From Flavobacteriales bacterium (GTDB lineage: Bacteria; Bacteroidota; Bacteroidia; NS11-12g; UBA955), in assembly GCA_947496375.1 (NCBI GenBank), contig CANMCY010000008.1, positions 30,042 to 94,041 on the forward strand: DNA of 64,000 nucleotides, read 5' to 3'. How positions within the stretch are numbered: the stretch's first letter is position 1; the number at the start of each line of letters is the position of its first letter. The position numbers and the translations under genes are program-made. Shown one piece after another: positions 1 through 9,500 of the stretch. The notes beneath the pieces are model-generated. The model was not told the DNA's origin and did not search any database. It saw only the letters and a program-made list of their open reading frames with translations.

Positions 1-1566
1 TTAACCGTTCAAACACTTCATGGCTGCAGACACACTGCGCGTGACACAGCCAGGGTTTATCCGCTGCCGGTGCCCGCCTTTACAGCCGATTCTATTTGTG
101 AAGGACTTACCACTACCTTCCTGAATGGCGCTAAAATCCCTGAAGGAAGCATAAAAGGATATCAGTGGGCTTTTGGAGACGGCAATGGATCAGTGGCTAC
201 CGCTCCCAAACATGTTTACGCCAATCAGGGATTGTATGTAGCACGCCTGAAAGCAACATCAGATAAGGGCTGCGTAGATAGCGTAGAAAATACAATAACT
301 GTGTTTGCTCCTGCATGGCCTGTGTTTGCGGTCAATAACCTTTGTCTGCGTCAGAACCTCGTGAGTACGGCGCAGCATCGCGGACAAGGCACTCCCCTAA
401 GCTACCGCTGGTATTTGGGTAATGGAGACAGCGTAATCGGGAAAAATCTGAATTACCTGTATTCTGCTCATGGCACCTACAACCTACGCATGCGCATGGT
501 TACCGACCGGGGTTGTGTGCGGGATTCTACTGCGGTAGTTGTCATTCATCCGTTGCCTCAGGTGATGTTTACTGCCGTAAACCCCTGTAAAGATGATAGT
601 CTGGTCTTTACCGCACAAACCGGTATAGCATTGGGCAGCGCAGGCACACCGCAGTGGACATTCAGCGATGGACGTTCGGCTTCCGGTAGCCCGGTAAGAC
701 TCATTTTTGGAACGCCGGGAAGCGGTTTTGCAAAACTCAAACACACTTCCGACAAGGGTTGCATGGATTCACTCAATTTGCCTTACGTTGTGGGTGAAAA
801 AGTTGTTGTACGGTATACAGTAAGTGACGTATGCCTTGAAGAATCCAGTCAATTCAGGGATTCCAGTACAGGTGCCCAAACTATCAATGCGTGGAGCTGG
901 GATTTTGGCAATGGAGGGAAATCAACCCAGTCCAGTCCTGTGCATACCTATAAAATGCCCGGGACCTACAATACCCGCCTGCAAATCAGCACCTTGCCCG
1001 GTTGTAATTATGCTGTAGGGAAAACCACCACGGTTCATCCCAAGCCCACGGCCCTGTTTACCCACAGCCCTGATCGAGGAACCATAGTAAATCCCCTGAT
1101 TACATTTACAGACAATAGCTCGGGTGCAGATACCCTGTGGTATTCAATCAGCACCGGATTTAAAACCCAAAACCGCAATTTCACCTACAGGTTCCCTGAT
1201 AGTGGTGTATACAGCACCACGCAATATGTTTCCACACGCTATGGCTGCAGAGATTCCTTTACCCAAAAGATAAACATAGATTACATTTATACACTGCACA
1301 TTCCCAATGCCTTTACTCCTGATGGAAATAACCTCAACGAAGGTTTTGGACCTGTGGGAATGGGTGTTAAGTGGTATTCCATGAAAATTTATTCGCGATG
1401 GGGTGAAAAGCTGTACGAAACTGCTGAAAGCAAACCCTGGAATGGAATGTACATGGGGGAACAGCTGCCGGAGGGTATCTATATATATTTAATGGAGATA
1501 AAGGACCACAATGGCCGCAATCACTACGCCAAAGGCACGGTTCACATTCTTCGAAAAGGCGAATGA
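1..1566 (+). CDS. PKD-repeat surface protein with T9SS type B C-terminal domain, 5' end outside window
   Basis: The frame is open from base 1, so the gene begins upstream of the window and only its last 521 codons are seen. At least five repeats of about 90-100 residues each end in a motif like SDKGCVDS; they resemble PKD-type beta-sandwich domains, with FGDG or FGNG turns. The last ~85 residues (from about base 1300, starting IPNAFTPDGNN and containing RWGEKLYE and WNG) match the gliding-motility-associated C-terminal (type B sorting) domain recognised by the type IX secretion system. The product is thus probably exported and attached to or released from the cell surface. Its ligand or function cannot be told from the sequence. 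It converges on maf with a 2-base gap. Confidence 0.9.
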   Translation, partial: LTVQTLHGCRHTARDTARVYPLPVPAFTADSICEGLTTTFLNGAKIPEGSIKGYQWAFGDGNGSVATAPKHVYANQGLYVARLKATSDKGCVDSVENTITVFAPAWPVFAVNNLCLRQNLVSTAQHRGQGTPLSYRWYLGNGDSVIGKNLNYLYSAHGTYNLRMRMVTDRGCVRDSTAVVVIHPLPQVMFTAVNPCKDDSLVFTAQTGIALGSAGTPQWTFSDGRSASGSPVRLIFGTPGSGFAKLKHTSDKGCMDSLNLPYVVGEKVVVRYTVSDVCLEESSQFRDSSTGAQTINAWSWDFGNGGKSTQSSPVHTYKMPGTYNTRLQISTLPGCNYAVGKTTTVHPKPTALFTHSPDRGTIVNPLITFTDNSSGADTLWYSISTGFKTQNRNFTYRFPDSGVYSTTQYVSTRYGCRDSFTQKINIDYIYTLHIPNAFTPDGNNLNEGFGPVGMGVKWYSMKIYSRWGEKLYETAESKPWNGMYMGEQLPEGIYIYLMEIKDHNGRNHYAKGTVHILRKGE

Positions 1567-1568
1567 TT

Positions 1569-2144
1569 TTATGGAAGCAAAAACCCCTGCAGTTCTCTGT
1601 AGAATCTTGCCATGGGGAATCCCATCACATTGTAAAAACAGCCATTGATGCGCTTTACACCCATGTATCCCATCCAGTCCTGCACCCCGTAGGCGCCGGC
1701 TTTATCGAACGGTTTGTATTCTTCTATGTAATAATCAATTTCTTTACGGCTCAGAGGATAAAATTCTACTTCGCTGCGTTCGTGAAAAACCTGTTGCCGC
1801 TCGCCATTGCGCATGCAAACACCGGTAAACACCTCATGGGTTTTGCCACTGAGTGAGGTAAGCATCTCAACGGCCTCGTCTTTGTGGCCGGGTTTGTTGA
1901 TAACCCTGTTGCCAAGGCATACAATGGTATCTGCGGTCACCAGTATCTGATTGGTCAGGGTTTCGGTGAAATGCGATGCCTTGTGTGAAGCCAGAAATTC
2001 ACAAACCTGTTCCCGCACCAAATAATCCGGAAAATCTTCTTCCGCATCGATGTTCACCACTTCAAAGTGCAGGCCGGCTTCCCGGAAAATCTGATGGCGC
2101 CTTGGGCTTTTTGAAGCCAGCAGCAGCTTGGGGAACTGAATCAT
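1569..2144 (-). CDS. maf: Maf family nucleoside triphosphate pyrophosphatase
   Basis: 191 residues, the usual length for Maf/YhdE/YceF proteins, which hydrolyse dTTP, UTP or modified NTPs to the monophosphate and are thought to clean the nucleotide pool. The N-terminal signature LLLASKSPRR lies at residues 7-16, the catalytic-region motif ADTIVCL near residue 70, followed by NKPG and LSGKTHEVFTGV, all in the family order. The ATG start at 2144 gives the family's normal N-terminus. It lies between two plus-strand genes and is probably monocistronic. Confidence 0.93.
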   Translation of the reverse strand: MIQFPKLLLASKSPRRHQIFREAGLHFEVVNIDAEEDFPDYLVREQVCEFLASHKASHFTETLTNQILVTADTIVCLGNRVINKPGHKDEAVEMLTSLSGKTHEVFTGVCMRNGERQQVFHERSEVEFYPLSRKEIDYYIEEYKPFDKAGAYGVQDWMGYMGVKRINGCFYNVMGFPMARFYRELQGFLLP

Positions 2145-2195
2145 GCAGCAAAGGTATTGCTTACAGCGTAAAGTAGAAATTAGCGGCTAATGGGT

Positions 2196-2203
2196 TATTT
2201 TTG
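2196..2203 (+). promoter_or_regulatory. -7 promoter box TATTTTTG
   Basis: Matches the Bacteroidota -7 consensus TAnnTTTG exactly and sits 9 bases before the ATG at 2213. No TTG is found at the usual 19-21 nt spacing, so the -33 element is weak or absent. Confidence 0.55.
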
Positions 2204-2212
2204 CGGCAAATT

Positions 2213-3100
2213 ATGAAGCAAATTGCAGTAATCGGCGGCGGCACCATGGGCAATGGCATTGTGCATGTTTTCGCCCAGAACGGATACCAGGTAGCATTGA
2301 TTGATGTGAAACCTGAGATTTTGGAAAAAGCCCTGGCCACCATTTCAAAAAACCTCGACAGGCAAGTGGCTAAAGGGGTGATTGATGAGGATAAAAAGTC
2401 AGCCACCCTGGCCAATATCAAAACTTTCACCGGCATCAGTGATGGTGTGGAAGGCGCAGATTTGGTGGTGGAGGCCGCTACAGAAAATCTGGATATCAAA
2501 CTGAATATTTTCCGTCAACTTGATAGTTTTGCGAAACCGGAGTGCATACTCGCATCCAACACATCCTCCATTAGCATTACCAAAATTGGCTCAGTTACGA
2601 ACAGGCCTGAGAAGGTAATCGGTATGCACTTTATGAATCCCGTGCCGGTAATGAAGCTGGTGGAAATAATCGGGGGTTACAAAACCGATAAACAAACGCT
2701 GGATACCATCGTGGAGTTAACCAAAGCCATCGGTAAAGTACCTGCGGTAACCCAGGATTATCCGGGCTTTATCTCCAATAGGGTACTCATTCCCATGATC
2801 AACGAGGCCATTTTGTCTCTGGAAGAGGGTGTGGCCGGTGTGGAAGAGATTGACACCATCATGAAGCTGGGTATGGCGCATCCTATGGGCCCGTTGCAAC
2901 TGGCCGATTTTATTGGGCTGGATGTTTGCCTGGCCATATTGCACGTGTTGCATGATGGATTTAAAAATCCCAAATATGCACCTTCTAATTTGCTGGTCAA
3001 TATGGTAACTGCCGGAGATCTGGGTGTTAAATCCGGACGGGGTTTTTACGATTATTCCCACGGAACCAAAGAGCTGGTGGTTTCCCCTAAATTTTGCTGA
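2213..3100 (+). CDS. 3-hydroxyacyl-CoA (3-hydroxybutyryl-CoA) dehydrogenase
   Basis: NAD(P)-dependent oxidation of 3-hydroxyacyl-CoA to 3-oxoacyl-CoA, in short-chain fatty acid or butyrate metabolism. 295 residues from the ATG at 2213; a TTG at 2201 is in frame but lies inside the promoter box, so ATG is preferred. The Rossmann glycine motif GGGTMGNG is at residues 7-14 and an acidic Asp (LIDV) ends strand 2 as expected for NAD binding. MHFMNPVPVMKLVEII and QDYPGFISNRVLIPMINEA are family signatures, and the C-terminal domain ends with GVKSGRGFYDY. No other beta-oxidation gene is adjacent, so it is not clear whether it works in degradation or synthesis. Confidence 0.92.
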   Translation: MKQIAVIGGGTMGNGIVHVFAQNGYQVALIDVKPEILEKALATISKNLDRQVAKGVIDEDKKSATLANIKTFTGISDGVEGADLVVEAATENLDIKLNIFRQLDSFAKPECILASNTSSISITKIGSVTNRPEKVIGMHFMNPVPVMKLVEIIGGYKTDKQTLDTIVELTKAIGKVPAVTQDYPGFISNRVLIPMINEAILSLEEGVAGVEEIDTIMKLGMAHPMGPLQLADFIGLDVCLAILHVLHDGFKNPKYAPSNLLVNMVTAGDLGVKSGRGFYDYSHGTKELVVSPKFC

Positions 3101-3135
3101 TAAAGCCCATAATTTTAAAACCATACTTCCTTGAA

Positions 3136-3156
3136 AAGCCCTTCAGTAAAGGGCTT
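3136..3156 (+). terminator. Probable hairpin terminator after 3-hydroxyacyl-CoA dehydrogenase
   Basis: An 8-bp perfect stem (AAGCCCTT / AAGGGCTT) with a 5-base loop, 36 bases after the stop codon. The following U-run is imperfect, so termination strength is uncertain. Confidence 0.5.
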
Positions 3157-3168
3157 CCGCGTATTTTC

Positions 3169-3199
3169 TTGACTTTCCTCGCATATTATATTACATTCG
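3169..3199 (+). promoter_or_regulatory. Probable queA promoter
   Basis: TTG at 3169-3171, a 20-base spacer, then TACATTCG at 3192-3199, one base away from the Bacteroidota -7 box TAnnTTTG. It lies 33 bases before the queA ATG. Confidence 0.5.
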
Positions 3200-3232
3200 C
3201 ATTTTAATTAATCACGGGCGCGCTGCAACCGC

Positions 3233-4279
3233 ATGAAATTAAGTCAATTTAAATTCGAACTTCCTGAAGAGCTAATTGCCCAGGAACCCCTTAAAACCCG
3301 TCACGAAAGCCGCCTTCTGGTGGTAAATCGCAAGGAAAAAACCATTGAGCACAAAATGTTTCATGATGTGCTGGATATTTTTGACGAAGACGACACGTTT
3401 GTGGTGAACAATACCAAGGTATTCACCGCTCGCATGTACGGACAAAAAGAGAAAACCGGAGCACAAATCGAAGTGTTTTTGCTTAGGGAACTCAACCATG
3501 ATTTGCGACTTTGGGATGTGCTGGTAGATCCTGCCAGGAAAATCAGGGTAGGGAATAAGCTGTATTTTGGAGATGATGACCTGGTGGCGGAAGTAGTGGA
3601 TAATACCACCTCACGCGGGCGCACCATTCGCTTTCTTTTTGATGGTGATGACGAGGCGTTCACCCGTGTGATCAAGAAGCTTGGTGAAACTCCCATACCC
3701 AAATACATTTCGCGAGCAGTAAAACCGGAAGATGAGCACTGGTATCAGAGCCAGTTTGCCAAATACGTAGGTGCCGTTGCGGCTCCCGCGGCTCAGTTGC
3801 ACCTAACCCGTGAATTGCTGATGCGATTGGATATCAAAGGGATAAAATTTGCAGAGATAACTTTGCATCTTGGCCTTGGCGCTTTCCGTGAGGTAGAGGT
3901 GGAAGACCTTACCAAACATAAGATGGACAGTGAGTTTTACAGCATAGACCAAACGGCCTGCGATATCGTGAATGGTTCCATTGACAAGCGCAAGCGTGTT
4001 GTGGCAGTGGGAGGTTCGGTTATGCGTGCTATGGAAAGCAGTGTAAGCTCCACCAAAACCCTGAATCCCGGAGCGGGCTGGTCTGATAAATTCATTTTCC
4101 CACCCCATGATTTTAGCGTGGCCAATGCGTTTATTACCAACCTGCATCAGCCGGAAAGTCCGTTGTACATGATGGCCTGTGCCTACACCAGCCATGAGTT
4201 TATGACCCACGTGTATCAGGAAGCCATCAAGGAACAATACCGTTTCCTGTGCTATGGCGATGCCATGTTGATTATCTAA
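3233..4279 (+). CDS. queA: S-adenosylmethionine:tRNA ribosyltransferase-isomerase QueA
   Basis: Transfers and isomerises the ribosyl group of SAM to 7-aminomethyl-7-deazaguanine in tRNA, giving epoxyqueuosine at the wobble position of GUN anticodons. 348 residues, full family length. The N-terminal signature [20 protein letters not shown] and [14 protein letters not shown], and the core motifs GETPIPKYI and [13 protein letters not shown], are all present, as is TLHLGLGAF. The ATG is supported by the upstream promoter-like element. It stands alone and ends at a strong terminator. The queuosine precursor genes are not in the window. Confidence 0.95.
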   Translation: MKLSQFKFELPEELIAQEPLKTRHESRLLVVNRKEKTIEHKMFHDVLDIFDEDDTFVVNNTKVFTARMYGQKEKTGAQIEVFLLRELNHDLRLWDVLVDPARKIRVGNKLYFGDDDLVAEVVDNTTSRGRTIRFLFDGDDEAFTRVIKKLGETPIPKYISRAVKPEDEHWYQSQFAKYVGAVAAPAAQLHLTRELLMRLDIKGIKFAEITLHLGLGAFREVEVEDLTKHKMDSEFYSIDQTACDIVNGSIDKRKRVVAVGGSVMRAMESSVSSTKTLNPGAGWSDKFIFPPHDFSVANAFITNLHQPESPLYMMACAYTSHEFMTHVYQEAIKEQYRFLCYGDAMLII

Positions 4280-4295
4280 AGGAATTTAAAACCAC

Positions 4296-4323
4296 AAAAA
4301 AGCCCCGGAAACGGGGCTTTTTT
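4296..4323 (+). terminator. Strong intrinsic terminator after queA
   Basis: Perfect 12-bp stem with a GAAA tetraloop, A-run on the 5' side and T-run on the 3' side, starting 17 bases after the queA stop. The A/T flanks would let it work on both strands. Confidence 0.9.
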
Positions 4324-4326
4324 GTT

Positions 4327-4364
4327 GCCCCATAGCCCTCGGTTTCAACCGTGGGCTATGGGGC
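4327..4364. repeat. REP-like 38-bp palindrome (copy 1)
   Basis: Two 17-base arms, each GCCCCATAGCCC, a mismatched T and CGGTT (or their complement), flank a 2-base centre. It directly abuts the queA terminator. The core CATAGCCC..CGG..TTT and its mirror recur in a second palindrome 188 bases downstream, so this looks like an interspersed palindromic element rather than a second terminator. Confidence 0.7.
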
Positions 4365-4551
4365 CGACCCTTTCTTATTCCAAACCCCAGGATATGCTTG
4401 GGATAGCATGACCCCGGCGGAGTCAAATATCTGCAGCCGGAATGGCGAAAGATGTTTACGACCCTGAAGGTGGTCGAACCCAAGAATATCTGGTACATGG
4501 CGGTTATAGCAAAATTTCAATGCGCTGATGGTATTCCCATTAATATGGGCC
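4365..4551. other. Intergenic segment between the two palindromes
   Basis: No convincing gene is seen. It holds two shorter imperfect inverted repeats, 4409-4425 (TGACCCCGGCGGAGTCA) and 4459-4476 (CGACC..GGTCG). A 15-base copy of the 3' end of the neighbouring regulator gene is at 4372-4386, repeated at 4613-4627. The whole 4324-4602 stretch reads like a decayed repeat insertion. Confidence 0.5.
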
Positions 4552-4595
4552 TATCAAACATAGTCCGGGGTTTAAACCCCGGGCTATGTTTGATA
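4552..4595. repeat. REP-like 44-bp palindrome (copy 2)
   Basis: A near-perfect palindrome (arms TATCAAACATAG and complement, then TCCGGGG/CCCCGGG around TTTAAA, one G-T type mismatch). It shares the CATAG.CCxGG core with the palindrome at 4327-4364. It ends 7 bases past the stop of the minus-strand regulator gene and could also serve as its terminator. Confidence 0.7.
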
Positions 4596-4602
4596 TTCTC
4601 CC

Positions 4603-6258
4603 CTAACCCACCTTCTTATTCCAAACCTTCCGCACATAATATTCACTAAAACCTGTTATTTGCGAAATCTCTTTGGCGGATTTGTTTTCCTTTCGGAGCC
4701 GTCTTACCTGCACCATCCTGAGCCGGTTGATATAGGCACCGGGTTTTTCAGGTGCAAGCAGTTCGTAAATTACCGCATTGTTGGTTTGAAAACGTTCAGC
4801 GATGGATTTTAAGCTCGCCTGTGCCAGGTTTTCTTTAATGAATGTTTCTACATCTTCACGGGTGGTTCTGTTAACTGCACCTTCTGGCATTTCCTGTTTG
4901 ATGGACCTGAGTCGGTGACGCAAACGGTAAAGCAGATAGGATAGAATAGCCACAAATAAAATCAGGGTCGCAATCAATGTGATGATGCTGTATGGTACGG
5001 GCTGGTTTCCCCCAGCCATTTTAATGGTTCTGTCGGCAAGCTGATCGAGGTATCTTGCATCCAGCACATACAGGCCGTCAATGCTGCCGGCAAAGAGACT
5101 GTCGCCTTGGAGGTAGAGCCCCCTGCGGTTAAATTCTACACCCTTGATGAGTTCCGATAATTTGTTCGAAGCGGTGTTATACCGATACAACCCCGCATCG
5201 GTGGCGATGACAAAGTCTGAACCGCCTAGGTGCTGCAGTGTGTGGGCTTTTTTTAATGTGGTAAGCTTTTTATAGGAGCCGTCGGCATTCACAGCATACA
5301 AACCATCACTGCACAGCAGGTAGTTGCTTAGATTGCCTATATATCCATCAAGGATGGGTTCTGTAAGCGTAAAGTTTACCTTGGTATTTTTGGTTGTCGG
5401 ATTGATTGACATGAAGGCTTTTCCGGCCGCGAAATACACAGAGCCGCGGTTTTCTCCCAACATTGTCACTTCGGCGTCTTTTTCTTTAACTTTGAACAAG
5501 GAATGGGCTTTGGTGAGCGCTTCATTTATGGCCATCAGCTCTGACTTTGCAGATACGATGTATTGTTTATGGTACTTTGAGTACAATATATCACTCGCCC
5601 AGTCAGAAGTATATCCTTTTGGCAGATCCGGTCTTCCTAATGGCAAGCTGTCGCCAGCCCGGAGATCGGCGATTAGCAGGGAGCTGTAGCAGATAAAAGC
5701 CTTTCCATTTAATTCGCGTATGCGGCCGTCTGTAAAGCCGGGAAATCGCGCGCTGGCCAGCTTGTATCCCCGGTAGTAGATGCCAGAGTAGGTTCCTACA
5801 AAATTCCGGGATGCGGTTCTCACGCTGTGGTTTCGGTAACGGTGATCGAAGGGCAGGATCTCGTAGATATGCATTTTACCTCCGGAAGTAATGTAGAAAA
5901 AGTCTTCTGTACCGGCATGGTACTCGTCCCGGCTCTCTGAAGAAAATGGAAGCATCCGGCTATAGGTGGTCTGGTTGTGGTACTTTATTCCGTCAGGGTC
6001 AATAATGGGCAATTCTTTGTTGTCCAGTGTCAGGTATCCTATCCGGTTGTCAAGTTTCGACATTGTCGTTCCGTCGTATTGATGAACCCCCTCTGATGTG
6101 CCTGCATAAATTTTGCCGTCACCTGCTTTCAGCACATTGTAATAAAATGGCCTGGAAATCATTGAATAAAGGATGGTGTCCCTCAGCTGAGCCCAAGCCG
6201 GTAACATCCACAGACAGGCAGCAAGGATAAGGAGTTTTTTTGAATGCATGGATTTCAA
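4603..6258 (-). CDS. Membrane-anchored one-component regulator: extracytoplasmic propeller, TM helix, cytoplasmic AraC-type HTH
   Basis: 551 residues. A signal peptide/N-terminal TM (KKLLILAACLWMLPAWAQ) is followed by about 390 residues of short repeats such as DGKIYAGTSEGVHQYDG, typical of a beta-propeller. A single TM helix lies near residues 423-442 (SIITLIATLILFVAILSYLL). The last ~100 residues form a DNA-binding domain with two helix-turn-helix units (LKSIAERFQTNNAVIYEL and SAKEISQITGFSEYYVRKVW). This resembles the sensor half of Bacteroidota hybrid two-component systems, but no histidine kinase or receiver is present, so the signal probably passes directly through the membrane. It is divergent from the giant secreted protein at 6526 and may regulate it (inference). 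Start may be 6258 or the ATG at 6249. Confidence 0.75.
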   Translation of the reverse strand: MKSMHSKKLLILAACLWMLPAWAQLRDTILYSMISRPFYYNVLKAGDGKIYAGTSEGVHQYDGTTMSKLDNRIGYLTLDNKELPIIDPDGIKYHNQTTYSRMLPFSSESRDEYHAGTEDFFYITSGGKMHIYEILPFDHRYRNHSVRTASRNFVGTYSGIYYRGYKLASARFPGFTDGRIRELNGKAFICYSSLLIADLRAGDSLPLGRPDLPKGYTSDWASDILYSKYHKQYIVSAKSELMAINEALTKAHSLFKVKEKDAEVTMLGENRGSVYFAAGKAFMSINPTTKNTKVNFTLTEPILDGYIGNLSNYLLCSDGLYAVNADGSYKKLTTLKKAHTLQHLGGSDFVIATDAGLYRYNTASNKLSELIKGVEFNRRGLYLQGDSLFAGSIDGLYVLDARYLDQLADRTIKMAGGNQPVPYSIITLIATLILFVAILSYLLYRLRHRLRSIKQEMPEGAVNRTTREDVETFIKENLAQASLKSIAERFQTNNAVIYELLAPEKPGAYINRLRMVQVRRLRKENKSAKEISQITGFSEYYVRKVWNKKVG

Positions 6259-6300
6259 TAGAGCGTATTTTTAACAATCACAAAGAAATGTCACATATGC

Positions 6301-6317
6301 GATAATTTAAAATTATC
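6301..6317. promoter_or_regulatory. 17-bp perfect palindrome in the divergent intergenic region
   Basis: GATAATTT-A-AAATTATC lies 43 bases upstream of the regulator start and 209 bases before the giant secreted gene. It could be an operator for the divergent regulator, but AT-rich palindromes arise easily by chance. No clear TAnnTTTG box was found in the 267-base region. Confidence 0.3.
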
Positions 6318-6525
6318 ATTAAAAAATAGCACATTGCTCTTGAAATAATGCCATGCTTGCAGGGTTGGTCGGGCTGTCATAAGCAGGGTAATTTTGCTTT
6401 GAATATCAATATTTCCATTTCCCATGTTTCACTTACTTCATTCTGGATCATCGCTTGCTACAACGCGATGTAGACGGAAAATATAATATCACTAAAATTA
6501 CTTCGTAGCTAAAAACCCTCCAACC

Positions 6526-9500
6526 ATGTACTATAAAATTAAGAATTCCTTAAAATTTGTTATTCTAATGTTCCTGCCAATTTCCAATGCTTTTGGACAG
6601 GTTTTAACATTAAGCACTACTGGCCAAACTGGCACATCGGGCACCAACTGGAGTCTAAGCGGAAACACCATCACAATCAGTGGGGGCAATGCAGACATCA
6701 ATGTTAGTGTTGTTAATGGTCATTTATCAGGAAACAGCCTTACGGTTAGTGGAGCAAGCTCTATTACTGTTTCGGGAGCCATAAGTTGGACAACGAATCA
6801 AACTTTGACATTAAGCACATCTGGCAATATAACCATCAATAATACAATAACAGCCTCAGGATCGGCAGCCGGCTTAAATTTATATTATGGTGGATCGAAT
6901 GATACAACCATTCCTACTGGAGGCACTTATTACGCCTTGGTACAAAGAAGCAGAAGTAAAATTCAGCTTTCGGGTTTGAGTCCACTTTTGCGAATTGGCA
7001 GCACTACTTACACCGTATACAATTCGCTATCAGCGCTTTCGACCGCCATGGCCTCTGCTTCCGGTTCAACCCGAGCAGCGCTTGGCAGTAACATTACACT
7101 TACCCAAACGTACTCGAACAGTGTTTTCGACATCACATTCGCCGGGGTTTTTGATGGCTTAGGCAACATTATCGATGGCTTGAATATCCGAAACAGCGGA
7201 GGTGCCTCCACCAAAAACAACCTGGGTTTGTTTAGCCAATTTCAAGGGGCCACCGTCAGAAACCTTGGCATAACCAATATCGATATTCAAACCAACTCTA
7301 CCGCCGCCGGAACCACCGGCTCCGAATACCGCATTGGTGGATTGGTGGGTAATGTGGGAAATTCCGGATTGAGTTCAGGATATTCTAGCTCTGCCTATAC
7401 TTCAACCATTGAAGGTGTATGGTCATCAGGAAATATCTCATCGGCTAATAACAATGGAACCGACAATAGCACTAACGGTGACCGTCAAAAATTCTATTTT
7501 GCAGGTGGCATAGTGGGAAGCCAAAACAATGGAACCATGAACCTAAGCAAGTCATACAGCACTGTGAATGTGAGCACCGCCGGATCTTACACGGATAATC
7601 TGGCAATTGGCGGATTGGTTGGCGATGTAGGCATAAATACCCTTCTTCCACTCTCTCACACTCAAGCAACAGGAACCCAGTTGGCCTGTACAGTGAGTAA
7701 ATCATTTACAACAGGTTCATTAATATCGGGAACCTATGGTTTCTATTACGGTACCGGCGGGGTAATCGGGGTTGTATTCACTGCAGGTTGCACATTTGAA
7801 GATTGTTATTCCTGGGGCAGCGCAGTATCTAATGCTTCATTTGGTGGTTTAGTTGGATATGCATCAACCGGCGGAACTTTCAGACGGATTTATACAACAC
7901 AATCTACTGCAGGTTCTATTCCATTTCCATCTAATTCATATACATCAGTTACTCCAACATCCCCAACAAGCGGCACAACGCTACCATCCGGCTTTGGAAA
8001 CACAGTATGGTCTAAAGCAACGGGTGAAAGGCCCATACTTGTTGATCTGGAAACCGCACCTTCTCCGCTATATGTTAAAGTAACCACTGGGGGTTCAAGC
8101 TCATTTGGTAACTTAAATATCGCCTATACGATAGTTGATGGCTCGGGCACTGCGGTAAATCTTACCTCATTGGGCCTGTCCACCCCTACCGGCACTCCTG
8201 TGTTTACCATTACCAACTTAACTCCCGCAGGCATATACAGCGATGTTTCCTATATCACGGGTCTAACCTGGACCGGTTCCAATGCAGCATTATACACACT
8301 TAAACCATTCTCTACCACAACACCGGCTTCGCATACCATAACCTGCTCGGGTTCTTGTGTTACCTACACCATTACCTATAACGGCAACAGCAATACGGGT
8401 GGAGTAGCTCCGTCAGTAACTACATTTTACGGCTCTAAAACCGTTGCTACAAAAGGTACGCTTGTTCGTTATGGCTATGTTTTTTCAGGTTGGAATACCG
8501 CTTCAAATGGCAGCGGAACCAATTATGCAGAAGGGGGAACGTATTCTGCGGCAGCGAATGTAACTTTATACGCTAAATGGACCAAGACGGCATACCAGGC
8601 ATGTACTTTCACCGAATTGACAAATGCTATTACTGCGTCAACAGATGGTGACACCATTAATGTAAACTGTGATATAATCGCTACTGCGGTAACTGCCATT
8701 TCAAAAAACCTGGTTATTAATGGAAACGGCTATACCATCAGCGTACCGGTACCGGGTTTGGATAATTTGGGAATATATAGTGTATCACCTTCTACATTTC
8801 GTGTTTTTACTTTTAGCGGCTCCAAGACAATCACAATCAATAACCTTACCATTAAAGGGGGGAGTACGTCAGATGGTGGAGCAATTAATATATCTTCTAC
8901 CAATGTAATAAAGCTAAATAATTGTACTGTATCAAATTCATTATCGTCTACTGGTGGCGGAGGTATTTACAACGCTGGTGTGCTTTTTTTAAATAATTCT
9001 TACATCAGGCGCAATGCGGCCAACTATGGTGGAGGTATCATTAATACCGGTTCAGCCAAAGCATATGTTGAGAATAGTACAATGATTGAAAATCGATCCA
9101 CCATATCCAACGGTGGCGGTGGTGCAGCAGAATGTCAGTCAGGTTCAATAATGTATTTTAATAATTCAACGCTTTCCAATAATCAAAGTACGGAAATCGG
9201 TGGGGCGATAAACTGTTATATGGGTACAATTTACTTTATTAACAGCACTGCCACCGGAAATGTTGCCTTTGGCAATAATAACGGTGGTGCTATTGGAAAC
9301 AACAATGGTAATGTTTATATTGTAAATTCACTTTTTGCACATAACTACCGCAGAACGACCGGTAGTGTTACGGCACCTACAGGATTTGTTTTAGATGATG
9401 TTGTAGCGCATTCTGTTCAAGGAAATGTTAGAATGTATAATTCCATACATCACGCTAGTTTGCCCGGTGGGATGGGAACAACCTCAAATAATGTCAATTA

